In this document: positions 53,720 through 62,515 of the stretch, piece after piece
Layout of the letters: every line of letters starts with the position of its first letter
Position numbering within the stretch: position 1 is the stretch's first letter
Position numbers and translations under genes: made by a program
Assembly (NCBI RefSeq): GCF_028583425.1
Contig: NC_072791.1
Location: forward strand, 15,891,868 to 15,955,867
Reading direction: 5' to 3'
Origin: Eublepharis macularius
Taxonomy: Eukaryota; Chordata; Lepidosauria; Squamata; Eublepharidae
DNA length: 64,000 bases
The notes under the pieces: model-generated
Databases searched by the model: none
Told to the model about the DNA's origin: nothing
The model's input: only the letters and a program-made list of their open reading frames with translations

Positions 53720-55826
53720 ACGTATTCCGATTACAGACCTGAGTGTCTTGCTGTAAATGGCAGTGGGGCCCTCAAGTGGGAGTTCTGTGGTTCTACTACT
53801 GGTTATTCCTCCTGGCAAAAGTGAGTGAGCCCCAGATAAGCTTTGTTTTTGTGGATCTAGCACTATATTGAGCCCTCAAATGTGATTCGGTGGTTTCCTA
53901 AATGGTTTCCTTTCTGTCATGAAAGTGGGCTGCCGAACGAACGGCTCCATCTAAAGAAATAGTGTCACTCGGGGTTGGATGAGTGTTATTCACCCTATTT
54001 GCATTTTAAGTACCCCTCTGGACAGAAGAGGCGCAATTTAATGGACGTTTGGAGCAAGAGAGGCAATTTGCAATTAGAGGAATGGCTTAGACTAAGTGAC
54101 ACAAGGGGGAATAATTGGCTGAGAGCACTTCAGGACTGATTTGCGGCAGTGATGTTGCTGGTATGTTTTTTGCCACCGCTGAGCGTGACCATCTGTTTTA
54201 GACTTAAAAGAAATGCTGCAAAGCATCTTCCCTGGGATCAATCCTGCAAGCCTCATCCTACCTTTATCTAACCTATGAACTAGCAAATATTTTAATTTCT
54301 CACTTTTTTCTCAGTACACATTAATGGGGCAGAAAGTAAACACACACCACGCACGGTAAATAATGAAAGGTTCTTATAGGTCTTATTATTTACAATATTT
54401 GTATCCCACATTTTTTAATATTTGGACATGGGAAATCCAAGCGTCATATGGCATGGAGATGAATAAAATCCCCTGGTAAATAACATTCTCATTAAATATC
54501 TGTTAAAGGGTCAGGGGATTTTTCTTGGGCTATTTGATAACCTTAGGTACGGCCGCTCCAGGTTTAATTCACTGCTTTGTCCACTGCACCAAATAATTTT
54601 AAAAATTCCTATTCCAAAAGTATTATCTGTTCCATAAAATTAATTTTAGAAAATAAGCATGCATTTGTTAAATAAGTAGGATCCTACTATCTACTTTTTA
54701 GCATTATTTAATAATCATGTTAATACAGTTGAAATTGTATTGCCATCTGCCTTGAGATCGAATGAGAAAGGAGGACTATAAATAACAAACATAAATAAAA
54801 TAAGTATTATTTGGGAGTACTGATAGTTTCCTTCAAGGCACTACAGGATTATGTCAAGCCCCAGCCACGGCATTCTATCATGAGTGAATATATTGCTACT
54901 ACTGAATGAAATTGGATCTGTATTGTTTGCTATGACACATTTATACTTTCGCAGATGGTTGCTGAAGTTTTGTCATTTGTCTTACGGTATTGTTTTATTC
55001 CGCTATAATTTTGGAGATGTGGTGCTTTTTAGGATGATTTATCTTTATATGCGTAGTTGTAGGTAAGTTGATACTGTACTGTATTAGAGTATATTATTTT
55101 ATAGGATTGTTAGCTGTCTTGAATATGTTTTATGGGAAGGTAGAATAAAAACATCTATAAAAATAAAAGGATCCACAGGTCTGTCCATCCATCCACCCAT
55201 CTGTGGCCGGCATAAATTATTTTTTAAAAGCTAGGAGCCTCAAAATTGGCCACTAGCTTTAGGAAGAGGATGGGACCTGTGATGCCAAAACTGAAGGGAA
55301 TTGGAATATACTGACCCAGATAATCTCCAGAATCTGTCCCCCAGTGCTATATGCACTGGAAGCTAAGGTTCTCTGTTTTTGGCAGGAACACCTAATCAGA
55401 AATAAAGCTAGGGGGTTTGAAAATTGGCAACCAACCTCAGGATAATTATGGGACTTGAAGAGCCAAAAATTAAGGGAATCAGAACAATCTTGGCTCAGAG
55501 TGGTTCCAGAACATTTCTGTGCTATTTGTAGTGGAAGCAAAGGTTTACTCACGGGAAGCCAGGAAGGTGGATGCAGCACAGACATGGAGGGTGGAAAACT
55601 TCCCTTCGTGACAAAACGAAGGAGGGTATAACAACTTCCCTTCTCTGACAATAAAACATTGGATGAATGAAAGGGAAATAGGTTTAACAGCTGCTTCATT
55701 CTGATGTTCGCAAGATGGGTTGCTTGCTCAATTAAGTTCTTCCAGTACATCTTTGAACAGTTAAGTTTCTATAGTTGGACAGATGCCCAGAATAAACTTT
55801 TGCAATATGAAGAACAAAGTGATCTC
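53720..55826. other. Intergenic, mostly unassigned
   Basis: 54420-54547 is the dispersed repeat also at 13556 and 24063. 54740-54800 is another L2-like tail (AGGAGGACTATAAATAAC). The remainder is A/T-rich and unrecognised. Confidence 0.4.
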
Positions 55827-55839
55827 TGATTTGCAACAT

Positions 55840-56274
55840 CAGAAAGAGTCCAGTAGCACCTTTAAGACTAACCAATTTTATTGTAGCATAAGCTTTCGAG
55901 AATCAAGTTCTCTTCATCAGATGCATGATACAAACTGGTCAAATACAGAAGAGGAGGGTGGAGATGGGAGAGAAGGGGACATATATCAGAAGGGGACGGG
56001 ATGCAATTAGCGGGGAGACAACCAAAACATTCCTTTGCTAGTAAATGTTTTGGTTGTCTCCCCGCTAATTGCATCCTGTCCCCTTCTGATATATGTCCCC
56101 TTCTCTCCCATCTCCACCCTCCTCTTCTGTATTTGACCAGTTTGTATCATGCATCTGACGAAGAGAACTTGATTCTCGAAAGCTTATGCTACAATAAAAT
56201 TGGTTAGTCTTAAAGGTGCTACTGGACTCTTTCTGATTTTGCTACTACAGACTAACACGGCTAACTCCTCTGGA
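55840..56274. mobile_element. Fold-back retroposon F6, longest and best preserved
   Basis: Arms of about 190 nt with very few differences, meeting near 56030 (GGGGAGACAACCAAAACATT / AATGTTTTGGTTGTCTCCCC, with a few bases between). Perfect 13-bp duplication TGATTTGCAACAT at 55827-55839 and 56275-56287. The right arm extends about 40 nt further, ending GACTAACACGGCTAACTCC. Two hammerhead-like cores, one per arm. Confidence 0.95.
55894..55920 (-). ncRNA. Hammerhead-ribozyme-like core with canonical CTGATGA
   Basis: Minus strand CTGATGA, A, stem GAGAA/TTCTC with loop CTTGA, GAAA, GCTTATGC. This arm has the canonical U at position 7; the opposite arm (56155-56181, plus strand) has C there. Cleavage strand not identified. 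Confidence 0.4.
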
Positions 56275-56584
56275 TGATTTGCAACATGTACTGCATGAGA
56301 GAAGTCAATCTCAGAAACTCATCTCAGGCCATCAGAAGTGGCAAATCGATGGGTTCTTGTATGGTCATATGGGTTTCACATCACTGAACTTATATTAGAC
56401 AGCCACATCCAAAGACCCCTGAAGCTCTCACACTTCAATTGCGTGAGACTATCTAATCTTTCAGAAAGTGCTCTGGTGAGATTCTTAAAATTATATTTTA
56501 TCTTTTAGATCTAAGATATGTCAGAAAAGGAATTATGACACGTATGCTTACCTGTTTCTGTTATCTTTTACATATGGTAGTATA

Positions 56585-56824
56585 TAGGGCTTTTTTTCTG
56601 GGAAAAGAGGTAGTGGAACTCAGGACCGCATGGAGTTTTTTAAAGGTTAAATTGCCCTCGGTGAAAATGGTCACATGGCCGGTGGCCCCGCCCCCTGATC
56701 TCCAGACAGAGGGGAGGGCAATCTAAACTCCCCTCTGTCTGGAGATCAGGGGGTGGGGCCACTGGCCATATGACCATTTTCAAGAGCTCCGTTCCACCGC
56801 GTTCCTGCTGAAAAAAAAGCCCTG
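56585..56824. mobile_element. hAT-type MITE, CAGGGCTTTTTTTC family, copy 6
   Basis: First base mutated (TAGGGC). Perfect 8-bp duplication GTAGTATA at 56577-56584 and 56825-56832. 240 bp, with an internal deletion. Confidence 0.93.
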
Positions 56825-57049
56825 GTAGTATAATTTGTGTATCTATGAGTTGTATATATTTGAATGTTTCAAGATAGATTAGACTGATTTTAAATAAAAT
56901 TCTTAAAGACAACATTGAGTGATTATTGGCTGGAAACATGGTTCTCACTTTATACCTGGAATTAAAAAAAACTTCTGGCCCTTCCCAGTCAGAAGGTTGT
57001 TAACCTGTAAGAAAGAAGCTGCAGGACAGAACAGCTATCTTAAATACAG

Positions 57050-57544
57050 CTCTGTGGTTTAGTGGTTAGAGGTTTGCTTTAAAGTAGATAGAGAGACACT
57101 TACGTTTCCACGTGTCTAAAAACGATTGCTCCCCCTGTAGTCGGGATGTTACTCTGTAAAACCTGACCAATCAGAACCACTGTGCTGTAGTGGTTAGAGT
57201 AAGGACAACAAAAACCAGAGAAAAATACGACCCTGCAGACAAAGGATAACCAGAGAGGCTGGAACAGAAAAAGTGAATTAAAAATAGCCACTAATGTAAT
57301 ACACATGGATAAAAAAATGGATATAATTAAATCAAACAAAATGAAGTACAAAAATATGATTAAAACCAGCAACACTGTGGTTCAACATATAAGTACCATA
57401 CCCCAGGTATATACACACATATAACTTACAAATATACAGCTATGTTAGTACATTTTATCTGTCTATAGAACCAGAACCAGATGCGTTTTGGCCCAAGGGC
57501 CTGTCTCAGTGGTATATATTCATACATTAATATAACTAATAAAT
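57050..57544. other. Unassigned, with a possible element end
   Basis: Contains AACCAGATGCGTTTTGGCCC near 57475 and GGGCCTGTCTCAGTGG near 57497, reminiscent of a Penelope-type terminus, and two GTAGTGGTTAGAG SINE-head traces (57058-57070 and 57188-57200). Confidence 0.35.
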
Positions 57545-57780
57545 CCAAAATACCTGACCCCACACAGTGGTTAGACTGTCTCACTAGGATATACGAGACC
57601 CCACTCATATTCTCCCTCTGCCATGGAAGCTCAGTGGGTGACCTTGAGAAAGTTACACACTCTCACCCTAACCTACCTCACAGGGTGGTTGTGGTGAAGA
57701 TGAAATGAAGAAGAGGAGAATGATGTGAGCTGCTTTGGGTCCCCACTGGGGACAAAGGCAGCAGCGATCGGAAGGGCAGA
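57545..57780 (+). mobile_element. MIR-like SINE
   Basis: CAGTGGTTAGACTGTCTCAC head, GGGTGACCTTGAGAAAGTTAC core, CCTCACAGGGTGGTTGTGG and GCTGCTTTGGGTCCCC tail. Confidence 0.8.
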
Positions 57781-57844
57781 AAATATCCCATCCTTAACAA
57801 AGGTTTTTTTAAAAGAAATTTCCTGAGCTATCGGAGCAAATGTG

Positions 57845-58055
57845 ATACAATGTGATGTTGTGGTCAAAATGTCTGACTAGGCTCTAGGAAACCCGGGTTT
57901 GAATTTCACCTCTGCCAAGGAAACTCGCTGGGTGACCTTGATCTGGTCACACACATTCATACAAATGTACAACACAGGGTTGTCGCGTGGATAAAATGTA
58001 GGAGAGGAGAATAATGTAAATGGCTTCAGGTCCCCTCTGGAGAGAAAGGAAAAGT
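57845..58055 (+). mobile_element. MIR-like SINE
   Basis: GTTGTGGTCAAAATGTCTGAC head, GGGTTTGAATTTCACC B box, GGGTGACCTTGATCTGGTCAC core, TTCAGGTCCCCTCTGGAGAG tail. Confidence 0.78.
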
Positions 58056-58059
58056 ATGA

Positions 58060-59524
58060 TATTTGTTATAAATCTAATTATGCTTACAGTTCACCGAGAA
58101 AGGATGACCACTGTTTGCTGTTGCTTCATGAGGAATAAGTGCAACTCTTTTGGCTAGAAGCAGAACGGCTTGTTCAGTATTCAAACTACAGTTAAACATT
58201 GTGAGTCAAGTAAGCAGAGGTGGCCCGCTAGTTTTAAGTAAAAGAAACAAATAAATACTCTGTGTCATGTTGAATTTGGCAGGAGCATCGGACATCAGAT
58301 AGGGCCTGTCACATTGCCGATGCAAAATGACACAACCTTTTATTCATGTGGCATGCCTGTTTTGTGAGATCAGATTTTTGGGTTATTGTTGTTTTATTTT
58401 TATTATTTTATGTTGCTATTATTTTAAGTGCTTTTCAACAGCACTCCATTGTGCCGTTTCAATATAAAAGCTATCACCGAGGCTGATGGTGCTTCTTGTG
58501 TTCTGCAGTCCTCAGAACTAACAACCATGGACAACCATTTTGTGCAGCTTTTCCTGGAGATTCTTTACACGTGCAAAGGTACCTGCTCCGTCTGGCGTTT
58601 CTGTCCTTCCTCTTTTTCCTCCTTGCAGGGCTTTGCCAATTTCTCTGTTCTTCCTATAAAGGAACAATAGCAATTTCACAGTGGCTTCTTTTCCGCTGAG
58701 AGCAGAAATGAAATTGACAACTCATTCGCAGTGCTGAGAAAAGCTTTCTGGGGTTAAAAGGCATTGAACTGAAAGGCAGACATCTCCCCCCCTCCCCTAG
58801 TCAACAATATAATATAATGTTTCAGAGTGTATCATAGAAACCCTTTTAGCAACTTGGTAAAGTAGGCCACAATAGCCATCTCCATGCTGTGATGAAGATG
58901 GGCTTGTCCATTGGCACCTACTGAGATTTGAACTGGGCATTGCCTGAAGCAGGTCTAACTAAGTGGGCCTGACTGCCTGAACTACATGATATGTTTTTTG
59001 GCTTTCCTCACAGCTACAGAGCAACTGCAGGGAATGTCATTTTAAAAAATTGCCAGGAGCTCGATTCAGCTCGGAACTGCAATACAGGGTTAAAAAGGGA
59101 CTCCATTTTCCTGAGCTGAAAAGGCCCCAGCAGGCGCTTATGCACAACTGGGCTTCTGCCAGTTTTTAAAAGAATTCTCCACAACTGCTGTGTGGCTGCA
59201 GGGAAAGTGAGTTGGATCTGGGTCCCAACTTCCCCCCAAATGTATTGCGTCATTTTGCCCCACTGTTCCCAGACTCGTTCCTTGGTTTTGTTAAGGAGAC
59301 ATATGCTGCGGGTTCCCTGATGAAACTTAAGGGTTCCCAGGCATGGAGCCAGGAACTTAAGACATTTCAGTAAACAATTTAACAGGGTATATACATGCAA
59401 ACTGGCAAAGATGTTAAAACAAGCAGCAATTTCCTCTCAGTGCTTGGCTTTATGCTTATTTTCCAATTTTCTGCTCCCATACTCTATTGTATTTACTTAT
59501 TGAATGTCCTAAGTGTTGGTCATT
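58060..59524. other. Intergenic, mostly unassigned
   Basis: Contains an exon-like 70-nt segment at 58509-58578 (discussed in findings). About 59040-59230 may be a diverged copy of the repeat at 9760 and 15900. No gene assigned. Confidence 0.35.
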
Positions 59525-60005
59525 ACGGCATTTTGCTTATTTATTTGTTTCAAATTTCTATTCCGCCCTCCACACGAGCGGGCTCAGGGCAGATAACGTT
59601 AAAATACAAAAATAATTCATCTACATTAAAACAGCAGTGTATTTCTATTCATACACATTTAAAACAGGATGGTGGACAGCCTTCACAGGGAGGGTTAAGA
59701 TTTTATACATCCCTTTTTTCAGGCCCAGCCTCAGCCATATGCCTGGAGGAACAACTGTTTTGCAGGCCCGGCGGAAGGATAATAGGTCCTGCCAGGCCCT
59801 GATCTCAGCAGACAGAATGTTCCACCAGGTGGGAGCCAGGACCGAAAAGGCCCTGGCTCTAGTCGAGGCTAGGCGTGCCTCCTTGGGGCCAGGGACCACC
59901 AACAGCTGTTTGTCCCCTGATCGGAGAGTCCTCCGGTGAATATATTGGGAGAGATGGTCCCGTAGATACGCTGGTCCCAGTCCGCACAGGGCCTTATATG
60001 TCCTA
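59525..60005 (-). mobile_element. L2/CR1-clade LINE 3' end
   Basis: Minus strand encodes [20 protein letters not shown] and LAPTWWNILSAEIRAWQ, homologous to the 6785-7465 copy. Tail CGGAATAGAAATTTGAAAC near 59540-59565. Confidence 0.82.
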
Positions 60006-60171
60006 GCTGTAAATTATGTTGTATTTCACTTGCATGGAATCGTCTGCCTTGGGTCTCAATGAGAAAGAATCTTGGAGTCTTTACCTCCTGTTCCCCCCAC
60101 CCTTTATTGGCTCTATTTGTGGGACCTCTTAATTGTAATGATCTTTTTTATGTTTTAATATATATTTGGAG

Positions 60172-60345
60172 GAAAGGTGGCATGGTATATCCTGATCTTA
60201 GCTGCTAAGCAGGGTCAGTACTTGGATAGGCGACCACCAAGGAAGGTTCTGCGAAGGCAACAGTCAAACCACCTCTGCTTCTCATTTGCCTCGAGCCCCT
60301 TGTTGGGGTCCACCGTAAGTCACTTGAGTCTCAATCGCACTTTAT
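60172..60345 (+). mobile_element. 5S-rRNA-derived SINE
   Basis: CTTAGCTGCTAAGCAGGGTC and AGTACTTGGATAGGCGACC with the family body TCAAACCACCTCTGCTTC. Confidence 0.83.
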
Positions 60346-60594
60346 ATACACATTTTCAGTACAATTCTACAGTTACTCTGGCCTAAACCCATTGATTTCA
60401 ATGGGTTTAGACTGGAGTAACTCTGCATAGAATTGCGCTAATAATATTTATTGTTTTTCATTGCTTTTAAGGCTTTTAACCAACATCAAGGGAGAGGCAG
60501 TATAAAAATCTAATAAATAGGGATAATAACAACAATAACAATAATCCAATACCCACCTTACAGGGTAATTGTCGTAAGGATAACAATAACACAC

Positions 60595-60755
60595 TTTGTA
60601 AACAGAGATCAGTTCCCCTGGAGAAAATAGCCCCTTTGGAGGATAGATTCTATGGCATTATACCATTTTGCAGCCCCTCCCATACCCAACCTGACCTATC
60701 CAGGCTTCACCCAAAAAATCTCCAGGAAATTCCCAACCCGGACCAGGCAACCCTA
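60595..60755. mobile_element. AGGGTTGCC-type MITE, partial
   Basis: AACAGAGATCAGTTCCCCTGG ... CAATAGATTC-like core to CCAGGCAACCCTA. Left end missing. Confidence 0.65.
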
Positions 60756-60795
60756 CAGTGGTGAACAAGTTTCCCCGCAAATTATCCCCGCAAAT

Positions 60796-61013
60796 TAGGG
60801 TCGCCAGCTCCAAGTTGAGAAATGCCTGGAGATTTGTGGGGTGAAGCCTGGGGAAGGCAGGGTTTGAGGGAAGAAAAGGATCTTAGCATGCTATAATTTC
60901 AGAGTCCACCCTCCAAAGCAGCCATTTTCTCCAGGGGGACTGATCTCTGTGGCCTGGAGCTCAGTTGTAATTCCGGGAGATCTCCAGCCACCACCCGGAG
61001 GCTGGCAACCCTA
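60796..61013. mobile_element. AGGGTTGCC-type MITE next to the BRF1 promoter
   Basis: TAGGGTCGCCAGCTCC ... GGCTGGCAACCCTA, 218 bp, both ends intact. Flanking 8-mers do not match, so its duplication may have been lost by rearrangement. Confidence 0.75.
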
Positions 61014-61030
61014 GAAGCCGCTACTACTAC

Positions 61031-61098
61031 TGAGCTGAGGAAATGCTGAAACAAAGCCCAAGCAATCCTAAGCCTGGCTTATTAAACAATATAGGAAC
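61031..61098. repeat. Short dispersed repeat at the CpG island border
   Basis: GAGCTGAGGAAATGCTGAAAC ... AAGCAATCCTA ... TATTAAACAATATAGGAACGAC matches 37990-38063. Confidence 0.65.
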
Positions 61099-61139
61099 GA
61101 CCCAGCGGGGCGACAAAACCTCCCTCACACCCCCCTTCA

Positions 61140-61600
61140 GATACTTGTGGGAAGTGGGGCGGAACCGGAGCGTTTCCTGAGGGGAGGCGCCCGCCTCAGC
61201 GGCCCTTTCCCCGCCCCGCCGCTGACTGGAGGCCGCGGCCTCAGGCCCCGGCAGGCCTCGCGAGAAGGGGCGGCGTCTGAGGCGGGCCACGGCTCCTCCT
61301 CCGCCCGGCGAGGCCTGTGGAGAGGGACGGCGAGGCAGGCGAGGCGAGAGCCGGGCTCGCCGGGCCAAGATGCCGGGCGGCGGGCGGGTGTGCGCCGCGT
61401 GCGGCGGCGCCGAGATCGAGGTGGACGCGGCGCGGGGCGACGCGGTGTGCACGGGCTGCGGCTCCGTCCTGGAGGACAACATCATCGTCTCGGAGGTGCA
61501 GTTCGTGGAGAACAGCGGCGGGGGGTCCTCGGCCGTCGGGCAGTTCGTCTCCCTCGACGGTGAGAGGGCCGAAGCGGTGGGGGGGGGGGCTAATCATAAT
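61140..61600 (+). promoter_or_regulatory. BRF1: CpG island with the BRF1 promoter
   Basis: Very GC-rich, CpG-dense segment beginning around GGGGCGGAACCGG (61156) and including the whole of BRF1 exon 1, bordered by A/T-rich repeat DNA on the left and a MIR-like SINE on the right. No TATA box is visible, as usual for a housekeeping promoter. The transcription start cannot be placed exactly. Confidence 0.8.
61370..61559 (+). CDS. BRF1: BRF1 exon 1 (TFIIIB 90-kDa subunit), 5' coding part
   Basis: BRF1 is the TFIIB-related subunit of TFIIIB. It binds TBP and RNA polymerase III and opens promoters of tRNA and 5S genes in the nucleus. 63 codons plus one base precede the donor GTGAGA (61560). A zinc ribbon is visible: Cys8, Cys11, Cys27 and Cys30 (VCAACGG ... 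VCTGCGS), followed by the highly conserved [14 protein letters not shown] and [16 protein letters not shown]. The start ATG has A at -3 (GCCAAGATGC) and fits the family, though the first residues (MPGGGRVC) differ from the human MTGRVC as I recall it. A phase-1 intron after VSLD-G fits. Later exons (cyclin folds, BRF homology region) are beyond the window. Apparent coding beyond 61559 is intron. Confidence 0.96.
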
Positions 61601-61685
61601 GAATACTACCGGGCTCTGCCGAGGTCGCGGCCATGGTGGGAAAGGCTGTTTCTTGGATGCATGGAAAACCGCAACCCTCCTCCTA

Positions 61686-61850
61686 AGGCAAGGAAAGGCG
61701 TTTCTGTCTCCTGTCGCCCTCACAACAACCCTGTGAGGTGGAGGAGGCTGAGGGGGAAGGGGTGTGGCTGACAGTCGCCCAGGGGGGTTGAACCCGGGCC
61801 TCCAGGATCCTAGGCCAGAGTGTGAACCACTGGGCCGTACTAATCCTGTG
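61686..61850 (-). mobile_element. MIR-like SINE in BRF1 intron 1
   Basis: CCTCACAACAACCCTGTGAGG tail, CTGACAGTCGCCCAGG core, GGGTTGAACCCGGGCCTCC B box, GTGTGAACCACTGGGCC head. Confidence 0.85.
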
Positions 61851-62115
61851 TGGGTGCAACGGAACCTCCCTGGCTGCTGTAGTACATATTCTGTATAGTT
61901 GCAGTAGAACCTTCCTGGCTCCTGCATCACACATGCTGTATGGATGCAACAGAGCTTCCCTGGCTGCTGTAGTATGCATTCTGTATGGGTGCAATGGGAC
62001 CTCTCTGGCTGCTGGATCACATATTCTATATGGTTTGCAATAGGTCCTCCCTGGCAGTTACAGCACTCATTCTATATGGTTTGCAATGGGACCTCCTTGG
62101 CTGCTGCATCACACA
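61850..62115 (+). repeat. Minisatellite, about six ~42-bp units, BRF1 intron 1
   Basis: Unit resembles TGTATGGGTGCAACGGGACC plus TCCCTGGCTGCTGTAGTACACATTC. Units start near 61850, 61893, 61937, 61981, 62025 and 62068. The last two carry TATGGTTTGCAATRGG instead. Open in several frames but clearly a tandem repeat, not an exon. Confidence 0.88.
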
Positions 62116-62515
62116 TTCTGTGCCAGGCTCTTGGTCTGTCAAGGTCAGTTTTGACTCCTCTAATTGGCAGCAGCTCTCCAGGGTCTCAAGTGGAGGTCTG
62201 CCTGATTCTTTTGACTGGAGCTGCTGAGGGTTGAACCTATGACTTTCTGCATGCCAAGCAGATGATCTACCAGTGAGCCACAGCCCCTTCATAGCTGCTT
62301 TCTACTGAGCCCAACCGTTGGTCTATCATGGTGTTTCCCAACCAGGGGTTCCTTGAGGTTCCACAGAACATCACCAGGTTCTGTGAGAAATCATGGAAAG
62401 AATGAATGAATCAGTATATAAAAGGCAGGTCTCTCATATCACCTACTACCCAATCCTTTTAACTGGAGATGACAGGGATTGAACTTCTTGCTCTGCCACT
62501 GAGCCATGCCGTTTA
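62116..62515 (-). mobile_element. Two tRNA-derived SINEs in tandem, the second interrupted
   Basis: 62116-62287 is a full minus-strand copy (GCTCTTGGTCTGTCAAGGTC to CCAGTGAGCCACAGCCCC). 62288-62330 and about 62415-62515 are a second copy, split by a GTTTCCCAACCAGGGGTTCC repeat, a common hAT-like vertebrate MITE. Confidence 0.75.

Noticed and set aside
61370..61771. 133-codon frame continuing BRF1 exon 1 past 61559
   Set aside because: Homology stops exactly at the GTGAGA donor; what follows is a G run, then a MIR-like SINE. It is intron.
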